Below are positions 11,501 to 26,500 of a stretch of 64,000 nucleotides of DNA, one piece after another. Under the pieces are notes generated by a model. That model was not told the DNA's origin. It saw nothing but the letters and a program-made list of their open reading frames with translations, and ran no database searches. Made by a program: the position numbers and the translations under genes. Source of the DNA: Acanthaster planci (taxonomy: Eukaryota; Echinodermata; Asteroidea; Valvatida; Acanthasteridae). How positions within the stretch are numbered: the first letter of the stretch is position 1; every line of letters begins with the position of its first letter. The stretch lies in assembly GCF_001949145.1 (NCBI RefSeq), contig NW_019091615.1, positions 29,926-93,925 of the forward strand. Direction: 5' to 3'.

Positions 11501-14500
11501 ATGCAAGTTTCCAGTCTCGTTGAACTAACCTCGTTGGGTATCTATGGAAGCTCTCCCAATCATGAAATCATGGGGGTAAGAGGTCTGAAATCATTTGGGT
11601 CATCAGATGAATATCTGATCGGCGTGGAATTAAGAAGACCTTCCACTTCACCGAAGGCTGTGGTCATTTCATTCCACGTCAGAATCTGGCCTGAAATTAA
11701 AACTTTAATAAGACTCTCATAGAATCCTCCCTTGTGAGGACTAAGGGGTGTGATAAACCACCACTTCAATTTGTGGAGAACTGCAAAGTCTTCCAGCTCC
11801 CTCCGTCTCTCTGTGAACAGCTTTTTGAGTTCCTTCTCTGCACCAATGAAGGAAGTGCCATTATCAGATAATACGGTTGAAGGCCAATAATGATGTGCTG
11901 CAAATCGTCGAAAAGCATGCATGAAGGCTTAGGTCGAAAGATCCTCTACTTCTTCCAAGTGGATCGCTCGAACTGTGGCACAAGTAAAAATGGCTCCCCA
12001 AGCTTTCTTGGCTTTATTATGGCCGTATTTCAACTGGAAGGGACCAAATAGATCAATGCCAACAGCGAAAATATTCTCAGACGGTCTGGTGGTAAATTAG
12101 CCATCAAGGTGACATGTGGAGACTGACGGGGTTTACGACAGACTACGCAGACTTTCCCCATCTCCCTCGCAAGACTCCATCCCTTGAGAATCCAGAACTT
12201 TCTCCTGCTGTTGCACAAAGTTCTCTCTGCTCCTGGATGAGCCTTGAATTATGAACATCCTACATAATCAGTCGGGATATGTGTCCTGAAGAATGGGATG
12301 AATTTCGTCATACGAAAGGTTTGCCTTTCCCAGTCTTCTGCCAACTCTTACGAGGTTATTTTCTCGATGAATGGTCTGTTGTACATACTGAACTGCATTG
12401 ACCATGAGGCAACTTTATTGGGGACATTGTGAGCTAAAGTAAACAAACAGGGGGTCACACTACCAAGAAAGGGGGGATATCCAACTGAGACTGAAATAAG
12501 TGGGGTTTTCCTCAGTAAGGGGAATCTTCTAAACAACAAAGAATACATAAAATAACAACTGAAAATTGATCCTGCCACACGCACATGCACTAACTCTAAG
12601 AGGTGCACAGAAGCATAGGAGTGAACATACATGTACGTTGCCAGATTAAGTAAAAACCGGTAGAGGGGTTTTTCTACAGTCAAAAAATGATTTCATAGAA
12701 TTTTAAGAATTGAATTCTTTAACTGTGCATAAATTCCCTGTGAGAGGTGAGTTTGCCCAAATAAGTTTAGATTTTTGTCAGGCGCCGTGCAGATATCATA
12801 AAATGTCATAAAATATCATAAAATGTTCGTGTGGTTTTGAATGCAGTCTGGTTGTCTGTATGCATTTTGTGCATGTACATGCACATCTGTTGGTCCATTT
12901 GGGCCGATGTCAAGAATGCGCATTTTCACATTGATGCATTATAGCGAGCGACTGACAAGTTCCTGACCCATTATTCTAGGCAAAACCATATTGGAAAATC
13001 AGAATATCTGAAATCAGTCTTGGTAAAGTGATGCATCGCAGCATCGGAGTCCACGTTGGTACCGTATACATGTATAATACATGTACATGTACATGTACAG
13101 TGTATGTCACATTATAGGGATTGATCTGTCATTGAAAACTTCAAGTTTTGCCGGACTCATGCTGGACTCTGACCTAGTCCTTCCTTGGAGTCTTTACATG
13201 TACGCCTGAGTCCAAGGCCGAGTCCAGAAGAGCCGAATCCAAGTCCATGAAAAAGAGGACTCTAGTCTAAGTCCGGACTCGAGTCATACAACACTGCTAC
13301 AGGTACCAGCCCAGATACTGGTGTAAAAAGTATTAAAAAGCATTATGGTTCAGACTAATCCTACCCGTGGCAGAAACAGTGAAGAAGGAGATGTTGTCCA
13401 AAGTTTGGATGCAACGTTTGTGGAAAATGGAAGTGACCTTAAAACAGTTGTTTGCATGTTTAACACATGTATGTGTATATTGTAATTTCTGACCAAAACC
13501 TGTTATTCAGGAAAAACTAAATGACATTATGGGCTGTTAATAGTCCATTCATCTTGATGCGGTAACTCAATTTATTAGAACACGAAGACTGGTCTCATTA
13601 CATACACTGTATGCTTTGTGACAGTGCCTCCAATGGATGTGATGTTGTCTAATTCAAATGGTGAGAAGGCACCAGGAGCTCAAGTGACTGTTTACGAAGG
13701 AACACAGTGGACCATCACATGCTCAGTACAGGGTAGCAGACCAGCTTCAAATATCCAGTGGCTAATTAATGATACCACACCGTCTGCTGGAGTGGGAACC
13801 CCGACTGAATTACCTGCAAATGGACTGATAGATACAATAGGTACCTGGACCTTCACACCTGGCAGAGTTAATCACATACAGGTTGTCAAGTGTGTTGCAA
13901 ATACTGCAGAGTCACAGCAACCGTATCCGTCAAAAAATATAACCTTGGCTGTTATTGGTATGTATGGTAACAATATTTTTCTGTCCCTGATCAATATCAC
14001 TTTAGGTTAGAGTAGAACAGAAAAACAGAGTCTTGAGTCTTTTTGCAAGTTATAAATATACATACAAAATGTAAAATGATTCTTATAGTTTTGCTTTACT
14101 GATTTTCACTGCCTTTGCCAAGGGGAAAACAGTTTCACCTCTGATTGGGTAGTTCATATTAAGCCCCCGGGATCAGAAATAGCCAAGAGGGATCTAGCTG
14201 GAAATGGATCAGTTTGAACTATTTTGCCACTAGAAATCTAATAAACTACTCATTTGCTACATTTCCTGCACATGTAGGTCCTCCTGACAATCCAGTAATT
14301 TCAGGCAGTATGGTAATGACCGAAGGTGTATCAGCCACACTGACATGCACAGCAGATAAAGGTTACCCCAACGACTGGAAGCTAACTTGGTCAAATGGAA
14401 CTACGGATATTGATGGTACAACTACAGTTCCTGAGGATTCCTCTTCCAGCATCTATCGCTTCATGTTTAGCAGTATCTTAAACCTAACGCCCGCAAGAGA

Positions 14501-17500
14501 TGACAATGGTAAGACAGTCATTACATGTGCTGTCGAAAGAGATATGTGGATCCCAGGCCGAGTAGATTCATATGGACCAATAGATGTTCAATGTGAGTAT
14601 TGTTTGTACATTTACCGGTATGTGCATAAATGCTTTTGAATAATTCTAATGGTTTGAAAGGCTTCATTCTGACTGAATACCAGACAGCATAAGTGGATAG
14701 AACTCAGATAAAATGTAGAGGATAATTGAAACAGAGCAGAAAACCTACATGTATATTTTCATTTAAATGAATATTATTCATTCATTCATTGTTTAGGCTC
14801 ACTATCAGCCAACAGTGGTACAAATAGATAATGTTATCTTAAATTTAGTAATACTGTATAAGATTTCTCCGGACTTGGTTTTTATTAGAAAAATAACCAC
14901 ATTTAAGAGTTTGCATTTTTCATGGATGGTATATCATGTTTAATGTAGTTTGTGCAAGAACCGTGAATGTGCAATGCCCTGCAGTAATAACAGCCGGCAA
15001 TACAGCCACCTTGAGTTGTACATCAGAAAGCAGCAATCCTGAAACTACATTGACTTGGTACGACAGGAATGATGCTGAACTGTCAAGTTCTAATCCCCAA
15101 GTGGATCCAAATGGTGCTTATGGAGGCAAAGTGACTACGAGAAGTCACACTACTGCTGAACTGACAAAGGCTAACAATGGTGATGTGTTCAAATGCTGCG
15201 CTACAAATACTTTTATTTCATGTGCTACAAATGTATGTGACACATGCTCACTGGATGTCCAATGTGAGTTTCCTCATTTTTTCTAATTTTCTGTTTTACA
15301 TGTGAGTTTTGCCTAATTGTACAGGTGTACATGGACATGTACAGTGTATTTGCATCCTATACCGTACATGTACCCTACATACATATACAAATGTACATGT
15401 ACTTGTCATTGATATGACCGATGATCTTTAATAAGTGAATGAATTCATGGAGTACATGTATAAATTTAACATTAGGTTTAATTTCTTGACTCTGGTTGAT
15501 CTTGGTAGTGTTCCTGCATGCAGGTATACATAGAATTTTGTAGCTTCACTACAGTGCCTACTCAGACATATGGATTTGGAGGGATACTTCAAAATGAACA
15601 CTGTTTTCTTGAAACCTGATTATTTGGCTTTGCTTTAAGCTCTTGAGCTTTGGTTTTTATTCAAAATGTCCAGATCCCCCAGTATTTTCTCGACTGATAC
15701 AGTTTCCAGTTAACCCAGTTCTGGAAGGCAGTGACGTAATCCTTAACTGTACTGTTGATGCCAACCCAAGACCCAGAAATCTCATATGGGAGAAGCAAGA
15801 CTCAAAGAAAATACTGAACACAGTTTACACTGATGAAACCAGTACACTTACACTACTTAACATCAAGAGGGGGCAGTCTGGGAACTACACTTGTAGAGCA
15901 AACAACGGACTGCCTGCTGATGATACTTTGAATGATGCTGTATCGGATCCAGTCACTGTTATAGTGCATTGTAAGTCCATTTATGTGAATGTGTCTGTTA
16001 CTGGAATTCAGTAGATTATACCCTGTAATATGGAAGAATTAAGGGATGATGATTTTAATGAAAAGAATTGTAGTGATTGGATCAGTGGAGTATACATAAG
16101 AAAATAACCGAACTGTAAGCATATCATTCTGACTGATTGTTTTCATTAACCTACAGATGAAGTCAATATCACCAATAAGGTGATGGATGAAGTGGGAATC
16201 AAAGATAGTGCTGATGCTGTCCTAGTCTGCGTAGCGATAGGCAATCCTAAGCCGGTTATGGTGTGGTATGGTCTGAATAATACAGTCTTAACTGGTGACA
16301 CAGAAGCAAAGTTCACAGTAACCAGTGCGACTACTGGAGGAGACAGAGTCTTTGGATATGAAGTCACCAGCAACTTGACCATCAAAGAAGTCAATTCCCA
16401 GATAGACTATGGGTTGTACACCTGCAACAGCTCAAATGGAATAGGGAAAGAAGACTCACTGGAAATTGCTCTCACTGGAACAAGTAAGACATAATGTGCC
16501 TTTCCACATTCACGTCAACACTAAGCGTTGCGTTTCCATTAAAATCGCTACCGATGCGAGGTTGAATGCCGAATGCAATGTACAGTATACATGTGTATTA
16601 TATTAATTGAGCCATTTTTTGTCTGTGAAAGTGAAACGCATGAACCCATGACATGTAGTGTGTTCAACGCTCCTAAAAAAAAGTACATACGGAAGGGCGC
16701 CTTATTCAGATTTTATAAATGAATGTCGTAAAGGCTGATTCACTATCAACTTTGTTATTATTCGCATCCGTTGTTCATCCTATTCACCAGAAAAGGCAGG
16801 TGTAAATAAACATCTGGTAAAATAAAATGAAATAAAATATACATGTATATCTTTAATATTTACCACTAACCATTTACTTTTTGCAGTTAGGGTTATTGTA
16901 CTTCATCATTTCTTGAAATTATTTTGTGAACCAGTACAACAATTGAAGAAAAAAGATGTATTTTAAATGAATTAAGGAAATTGCTCTAATTTTGGAACTC
17001 TTTTTATATTTGTATCTTTTGTTCATTGGTAATATTTTAGACAGAAATTACATGGTTACTTATAAGATGTCCAACCACTTATTTACAAAATTGTAGGACG
17101 ACCAGACAAGCCCGGAAGAGTTGAGATTACAGAGCGGACGGCAGAATCTCTGACTGTAACATGGACAGTAGGGTATGATGGTGGTGAGGAACAATCATTC
17201 CGTGTCAGCTACTTGAAGACATCAGATTCTACAGAGACAAGCAGTGACAATGTGACAGGNTGGGAAGACGACATACACAGTGACGGGTCTGGAGGACTAC
17301 ACAGAGTATGAGATCAGGGTGTATGCCAAGAATGCCATCGGTGAAAATACTGACTATGCCAAAGTAGTGGGACATACATTGCGTAAGTATCACCTGACAT
17401 TCTGATCTTCGTGTTAGTCCCTTTTCCATTTAGAATCGCAAATTTCCGACACGTTTTTTTGAGACTTGAGAAGTTGTTTCAACTCAAGTGAATAAATTAA

Positions 17501-20500
17501 TATTTCTTGGGAAAATTTTAGGCTTCATTTGATTGCTTTTATATAGTTTGTTTTCATTCTTTTATTCCACGAGTGGTTGACTGTGTTAACATGGTGACAA
17601 AAAGTGTAAATTCTTCTGAGAAAGGCAAAAACTCGTTTTTATTTATACACTGTATATTTCATGTTCATACAACATGGCATTCAACGTACCAAACATTGTA
17701 AACTAAAGGAGGAATATAAATGACAGTGAAGAAGTCAATGAAAAGCTGTTCAGTTTAGAGATCGGAGGGAAATTTTGAAAATACTCAAAACCAGAAATGT
17801 CATTGTGTCTCATCTTGTGCATCCCAAATGGAGTTTAAATATACTAGTAGGATGCTGAATACACGAAAACATGCTCTGTATGCATGATACATGCTCAGCA
17901 TGAACATCATACATGTAGATGCACACGTGTATGCACCGCACATGTGCCTCCATGTGTGTTCATCACAGTGATGTAAAAATTACAATTTTGAAAGTGCATG
18001 AAATGTTCATAGCAAAAAACAGTTGGAAAAATCTGAAAAATTTTAAATATTGAGCTTTGAGAGAGTGAAGAATTGAATAAACATTCCCACTTTAATACCA
18101 ATCATATTCAAAACATGCGGTTAGAATCAAGTGTGGGGCATGAATGTATGTGCGTACAGGTGTTCTTATGGTACTTTTTAAAACACAACTTTATAAGTAC
18201 GGTTTTCAATGCACATGAACCTCCAAGTACAATGAACCATCAAATTCCTTTGGACTCGCCCGCAGCAGCTGACCAGGGGAATAGATGGAATGGAAGAGTA
18301 ATAACGTGACATGTAAAAGCTTGGAATTCCCCTGCTTGTAATGGTTGAACTTAAAAGAAATGTGCAGGTACCGGTACTTTGGTGATTATAATGCTACTTG
18401 TAAGTTTCCGCTGCAGCTGAAGAAGGAAACAGGAAACCAATTTTTTTTTTCTGTGACTGCAAACATCATAGAATTCCCCTGACTGTGAGGCCTGTCTTTT
18501 GTGGATTATTTTGCATTGTGTTGCTCACCGTGGGAACCAGTATTTCCTCATTCCTCCTTTGTGTTTGCATTTTTTTCAAATGGCCATAGCGGTACCAAAT
18601 GTTGTGACTTCAATCTAGATTTCATTTTTTTTCAGAAAAAAATTTGCATTGATTACTTGACTACTAAGGCTGATTCACAAATAGTGAGCCTGCAAGATTT
18701 TGCAACACGTCGGCCAATCAGTGTACGAAATCTGTCGACCCTTTCCAAACATGCACAGGGTCGATAGATTTCGGGCATTGTACCGGTATTTAGCCAACTC
18801 ATTGCGAACTCTTGGAGGAGCACTATAGTTAATAGTCTGTATTGTTTAACTTGTGCTGTCATATTTCTTTTCAAAATTCTTTTATTTGAAAGTCATTCAT
18901 AGAAAGGAAACTGCTACAAAAATCGAAGAAAGAACGTTTTAAATAATGACATAAAATTTTATGATCGAAATACCCTTGGTGCACAACGCTTCCAGAAAAC
19001 AACTTCTATGTTGGTCATGGCCTAGATCTTTGGTCCAGGTTTAAAGTGTAGTTTGTATTTAAACAAACATAATGCTTGGCTGCAGGCGACTTCATTTGAT
19101 AATGAAGGTAAAAAACATGGCATTTTGAGGGAAAATCCTGTTCATTTTGAGTTCAAGGACTTCCAAGACTTTACGCAGTTGCAGGCTGTCACTGTTGTTC
19201 AGCTAACATGATTAATGCACTGGCACAAGGAAGTACATGCAGATCCTTATGAAATATTCCTGGCTGTAGGTTACAAATTCCTGAAACACATTTTGCATTA
19301 TCATTTACTGGTGCCGCACATGGTAATGGAACTTCAGACAAGTGCCTAATCACCATGATGGCCAACATGTACCGGTACGTACGTGTTCATGTACCTTCAT
19401 GTACACAGTACAAGTTGGATTGGATACATGTAAACGAAGCTCATTTATAGAGTGCCCCCACCATTTACTCGGGTTACTGGTGCAAGTCCCACCCTAGTCA
19501 GTTTTTCGGTTCAAACTGTTAAACTTTCAGAATGTCTCTTGATTAAAGTTCTTTTGAAGTTTCCATCGGCCCTGAGCTAAAGTGCACCCTCACTGGTGAA
19601 AGAAAGACAGATGGTACTAAATTTTCTAACCGGGCTCTTGAACACGTTCAGCGTGCATGCAAAGACCTTTCCAGACTAAATTATTCATTGCACGCACTCA
19701 GCATGCTAGAGGGCAAACATGCATTAACATGTGCACCTATGCAGTGAATGCGTACCAAATGACTCAGTTTCATTTCAAAACATGCCCTCTTTTGTTCCAG
19801 CTCAGAGCGGATAGAGTTCGTGTGCATGAAATACATTGTGATGGTGTACATTTACATGTACCTGTAGTGTATTAATTACCAGACCTTGACCTTAAGCTTT
19901 TTTTATCTACACCATACATGTACATGTATAGATATTACAGATGTGAATTTTCACCAGTCCACTGGACACTGTTTAGCAAAACTACACATTACTTTGACTG
20001 GCTTTTTCAACTGTATTTTTTAACCATTACTGCAGCATCATGCTGCTAATTTTAAAACTTAAAGTAGAGGATTCAAAATTGTTGCAATAAATAAGAAATA
20101 ACACATGCTATGAAATCCATGACATTTGTAATCTTTCATTTTATTCATCTTCATGAAGAAGATGTGTGAAAGTTTCAATTGGAAGGTTGTTTCTGTGCTA
20201 GCCCGGTGGTCAAGTTAAAGAATGTATTTTACTATCCTGCAGCAGTTTTTCCAGAATTACTAGCATATTCGAACCCGTACCTGTCTAGTGCTGAGGCCTG
20301 AATTTTACATACACTGTACATGTACATGTGCGTGTACATGTACATATTTTGCATGCGCAATCTCTTTTGAGGGCAGTAAACTGTACATACCGGAACATAG
20401 CATATTCATGTGGATTCAATTGTTTTTCTGGCTATTGCATGAATTGAAAGTATTGAACTCCGGGGACAAACTAACAGCAGAAACGTTTTAAAACTGCGGA

Positions 20501-23500
20501 CGATTCTGTGCTAAAATGAGCATAACTCTCGAAATGGAATTTTATATTGTACATGTAAATACTGTTGTGTGGTAAGATGTAGGGAATGTCATTCAAAACC
20601 ATTTTATCTTTCAATTGCCACTTGTCGCATTACATGTACCTTTACAATGTAAATAAAACTATAGAAAAAAAATCAATTTTTATTTCCTGTGATTTGTTTT
20701 TGCAGCAAATCCTCCAGGCCCAGACACAGGTAAACTCTCACTGGTTTTATTTTTCACACTTACTGTCCCTATGCCTTTCACAAATACTGCAGTTAGTCCA
20801 CCTGTTTATGATACGAGTACATGTATGTACTTTAACGTATCCACCATGCAGATGAAAATAAGATTAACCAACCACATGTGGCTTACACTTAAAGGGTGGC
20901 TAGAATAGATTTTTGTGATTAAAAACCTCTAAAATGCACCTTTCTGCCACAGTTTACCTTAGTTTCAACTTCAGTTTCATTATTTCAAAGGGTACTTTAA
21001 CGCCTTTTTGGTTTTAACGTTAATGAATATTTCCATATTCATGAGCAAAACTGTGATGTCATCTCAGGAAGAAGCCTTCAAGTTAAATTGGTTAGTACAC
21101 AAACAGTCCTGCGCTTTTGTAGATTTTCCTGGACTCAGTTTTCTCTTCTTTGCTGATTCATTGTTGTTCATGTGCACAGCAACAAGAAAATGTCAATCCC
21201 TCTCTCAGAAATGTTTTCAGTAGGTAAATTCTGGGTTCACAATTTGAACAGAAATACTTGTGCTCTGAAGTATGTCTTCCCTAGATGACTTCACAGCAAC
21301 AGCACCCTTAGTTGCATGGATAATTTTAATTGTTTAAAAACATGCATTTTTCAGTGCATTCAACCAAATAGGAGTGTGTGTTTCTTATATTGAAGAAGAG
21401 TACAAAGATGCAGAAAATTTGTTCAAAGTAAAAATTCATTGCAGCTACATTTTAAATCTTTTCCTGTAGCACAGATCTTGATTGAGATTCTTTAAATTGA
21501 AGTTGAACGGTTTAAAGAGTTGAATTGGTTAAAGGGAGTACACTCTGTTGACGTATTTAAATACCAGGAATCACTGTGGAGTACAACACCGATGCTGGGA
21601 CTTTGAAAGTAACAGAGCTGAAAGTAGAGAATGGTTGCATCCAGCTGGAAGTCAAGTATGAAGGCAATGACACCTGGCAGGAATGTGGAAAGTGTATCCA
21701 TGCTGATCAGACATTGAGACTCTCTGAATGGTGTGCAGCATCACAAAAGAGAAGACGACGAGCTATAGGTGACATTGAAGATGTCCGCGCTAAACTCTGC
21801 ATTGATGGTTTGTGTAGTGAAGCAGCACCTGTTAAAGAAGGTAAAGGCATTGTAATTTTCACCCTTGTTTCATACTCCTAGAACTGCAAGGTAATGGTTG
21901 GGACGTTTGATCCTTATTATTATTATTTTAGGTGTTTGAATTCAGCCTCTGGTTACACACAGTGATCTTAGGCAAGGCACTTTATTCCTACATGTACGGG
22001 TAAACCAGACATGCATTAAAATTGGCTGTAAGTTGAGAATGAATGAGGGCAGTAATAGTTGTAAAAGTGCCAGGGGCAGCATACTAATCAGTTAAAATTA
22101 ATAGGTTTGCATTTTCTTCTCCAAACTATTAATTTCTACTTAAAAAGTTACTGCTATGCAGTTGGACTCTGCACAAATGTCTCATGGACCAGAAAAAAAC
22201 TTTTTGATAAAGTGCTATTTTTAAGCAACCGTGTAAAGACATTTGTAAAATTTTCAGACAGGTTGATGTGGAGTTGCTGTCAATATTTGATGCAGTCCTT
22301 TTAACGAAATTTTACTTGTGGTTTACTAATAGTACTTGGAAGTTACATACCAGGGGAAATAAAAGTTTTCCCCGTTACTGCTGTTGGAGAAACTAGCTGT
22401 TAGAGCCAAGAGTTCACACACAGGTGCTTATGTACATGTATGTAGTCCTTGGGCTGTCTCATTTGATGAGCTAGGAATTCCATGCATCTGTGAAAACTTG
22501 CTGCAGTCACTAGGCAGTGGCTCACACAGGCAACTATGCATCTTTCTTAGCCACAGCCATAACATAGGTTACAGCCTCATATACAAGATTAAGTAACACT
22601 GAAGTATTCTTATTTATTTCCTTCTCCATTTAGTAATCACAACCACTACACCCACCCCTGATAACAGAGGCATCATTGTTGGAGCTGTTGTGGGAGGGGT
22701 GGTACTTCTTGCCATCATTATTGCTCTAGCTACCTACCTTGTCAGAATGTCACCCAAGGACCAAAAAAGTAGAAGAAAGAAAACTACAGGTACATGTACG
22801 TTGCATATTGTAAATCCTTTTGTTTTTGCCCTCTTCCTTGGTGATAGATCTGTATACATCTTTTGATTTTCATTGCATATATGTTAACACTTCGTAAACT
22901 TGTTTGTTCATAAAGTGTTATGAAGAGCACCAAGAATATGTCTGTGGGCACCTTACTGCTGCAATAGACTTGCCTACATACGTATACATGAAATACTTGC
23001 CAGATACTAGTAGATTTCATTTTGTGATGGTTTGTAAACAAAAAACAAATTAGACATCATTAGACATTAGCTGTGTGGGAGGGAATCGTGCTGGAAGGGA
23101 GCAGAGGGATACTATACAATGTACATACATGTACATGTATATTTGTTTCTGTAAGTTGACCTTTCAGGTAGTGCTGGTTTGAGTCCCACATGGTTTTACC
23201 ATGTAGTCTAGGCATGTCTCTCGGAAACACTCTCTCTGTTTTTCCTTCCAATTTTGAAACTCATACTGTCTTCATTGTCATCTGCATTATTGACATTTGG
23301 TCTTAAAACATACACGTACAGTTATTCTGATCAGAATTTCCCCACATACATGTACATGTACGTAGCATGGATGACAATAATTGATTACTTTTTATTGTGG
23401 GGCATAGTCTCGTCAAGTGTCACTGAATATTATGTTTGCATGGTACAAGTACCGGTACATGTATCTTAAACCTCTGGTCGCATTCATTACCTTAAGATTT

Positions 23501-26500
23501 TTGTATTTTTTTTTTCAAGTAGAGCAGTTGCTGTCTGGGTCATTCTATAAATTTGGGGGCCCAATTTTTCTCGTCCCTGTTACGTCAGTAGAGCCAATGA
23601 TTTTCTGTTTCAAAAACGGGTATTTTCTGTGTCATCAAATTCTTGCTACGATTAATCAACGTACAATTCATAAAATCTGTACATTTTGCCATGTAGCACT
23701 AGCCTTGTCTTAAGGCATCTGTGTATATTCACAGACTGAATTCCCTGCATATGCAATAATCATATGTGTACATATGAACTTGCTTGCACCTTGATTTCAT
23801 TGCGTGTGAATGGCCAATGTGTGTATACACAATGTACCGTGCCGCTGCGCTGTGCCAGCTGCCGTAGCCTAATTGAGGCTCGTGCACGCCGTAGTGTATT
23901 GGTACCGGCGTGAACGACCCAATCATGTGGTGGAGTGATGCAATTTAGCATGTTTCCAGCATGATTCGTTCATTAAAAGCAAGCATTTTAAAAGGTTTTG
24001 GTAGACATGTATTCGTAGTACTTTGTAGACAGTTTTCTTGACTTTTTAAGCCATTCTTAGTGGGAAATTTTACAAGTTCCGTTTCAAGCAGTGGATTCTG
24101 TTTCAAAGTGTTGATTCCACAAATTCCGTCTGTTTTCCGTGACCACAGATAATCATTTGCTCTACATCTGGCATATGATTTTTAATGATGAGAATTCATT
24201 CTTTAATTTATAAGATAGAGCAAGTACTGTAAATTAAAGAATGCTTGCTTTTAATGAACGAATAACACTGGAAACATGCTAAATTGCACCACTCCACCAC
24301 ATGATTGGGTTGTCCGCGCCAGTACTGATACAAAAGTGCATGAGCTTCAAGTAGGCTGTGGTAGCCAAAACAAATATAGTATGAAATCAATATCAGTGAT
24401 ACATGTATATACCTCATCAAAGTATACATCTCAGGTACATGTATCTGCTTTTTATTCTGAGACAATTCATACCATACAGTATATTCATAACTACATGTAA
24501 TAAAGACAAAACTTTGTACCACCAGTTTGATATTTGATTGGGTACATCAAGTTTGCTTATTAAAGTTGAGGGGGTATGCTTTTTAAAAGCCAGGTTTTGA
24601 AACCATTGTAATACACTTGACTGTTATTGAGAGTTTTCTAAAGTGATTCTTAGTTATAATAATTGATGGTATTCAACAATAACTACTTACAGGTAATATT
24701 CATGGGTCCTTGTGCATATACTGTCTTCTGGTACTAGCCACTTGAAACTTTTCATGAAAAATTCTGTGCCAATCACTTCCTTTATTTAAAATTCTATAGA
24801 ATTGCTTTTATGATTTAAACAGGATTTGGTGTCGCTGTACCTGTATGTTGGAAGGGCTTCTGAAAAAAAGTGCTTTTTTTAGCAGTAGTCTTGATCCAAG
24901 AGGCTAGTGATCAGTATTTGACCCTGCAATTAACAGGTTTCACCAGTCATATTTTAATGCATGGTTGAAGAGGGTTTCTTCAAATGACAATCCAGACATG
25001 TACCGGTACCTGTACAGTACATGCATTTCATGTGCAGAAATTGAAGTTGACTTCAAACAGTATTAGTCACTTAAAACTAAAAGACCTGTACACATACAAT
25101 GTACATGTGTAACTTGTTGCGGTGTTGTATACACCTGGACTTGCCCCTACTGTATTTCCTGTATGAGAAAATCCAGTCACTGGTATGGAGATTGTAATGG
25201 ATCTGAGACTGGACTCATTTCCTCGGCAAGACTCAAATCTAAGGTTGTGTCCAAATTACCTGGCAGGGGCCTGAGATTACGGTATGCATGAGTCTATGGT
25301 AGTGGCCTCGGCAGTTCCCACAGAGTTGCTGTAATCTCAAACCACAGTCAAGTGTTTTGAACACTGCCTATCATGTTTGCAACTTTTTTAAAAAGTTGGT
25401 TTTTACTGATAATTCCCCAAGAAGTCCTAGAGAAAAAAATGTTCTCCAAGATTTGTAAGACATTATGAGTAATTGATGGGGGTGGTTTGTATCATGACAT
25501 ATNGGTATTAGTGGCTGTGGACTCCTACAGGCATTAGGGGCAGATGACACTGTAAATATTGGTTGTGATCAATTATCAATTACTGGGGTAATTGATAGGA
25601 CCGAACAAGACTCCTACAGGCTAAATCTTCATATATTCATGGAAAGGTTATAAAAAGCTTTTTTGTGTTTTTGTAATTCCTAATCCTCACAGATTCTTTC
25701 AGCAATGGCAGCGACATTGAACTTCAGTCACCAAGGTAATATGATGAACTATTTCCTCAAAACCTTTTTACATTTTTTCATCATCTGGATGCTCTTCCAA
25801 TGCAGTCCCATATTTCTGGAAAGTGGAGTAAAGTTTACAGATTAAACATTTTGAGTTACCGGTGAATTCAATTTTGTCTTTTCAACTTAACAAAAAATAA
25901 AAGTTTGTAGGTTTGCTTGCGTTAGAATTTAATTCCTGATTTTCACTAATAGGCGTGCATTCTACATGTAAATACCAGACTCTCAGGCTTCCTGGAGTCC
26001 AAACATTTAATTTAATGTTACTATTTGTATTCTAATTATATTCTGAGACTGGATCCAACTCATACCCTTTGTACAGGAAACATCACCATCTAGCCAGGTT
26101 TGGCTAGCTGAGTAATGGGTTTGAATTGTCGGAGTGTGCCATTACAACTTCACCCTTGGCCTTCATTTCCTGTACCACAGCATTGTGTAATATGTAAATA
26201 ACACGTAATGGAGTGTGTGTAGAGGTGGCTGGCAGTTGGCTTGTTTATCTGTAGCTGAAGACAAGTTTTTGATAAATGTAGAAACAGTAATCCCTCGCTG
26301 ATCAAAGAAACTACATGCAATTAATCTTCATCCTACATGGATGAAGGCCTGTAGTGTTGTGTTCCTTATAGAGTCTTTTGCCTTGGAAATCAGTGAGTGG
26401 ACATGGTCAAGTCAGTAGCTACTATGCTGTTAACCCATCCTTGTTCCTGCCTATCAGCTTGAAATATAATTTTATGTTTCCTTGTTATTAACTTGATAAA

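Larger units (their letters stand above)
22790..25692. other. Intron after the transmembrane exon
   Basis: 2.9 kb without exon. Holds a half element related to the MITE at 837 (from 23537), a large inverted repeat (23861-24360), TACATGTA runs and one ambiguous base at 25503. Confidence 0.45.
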
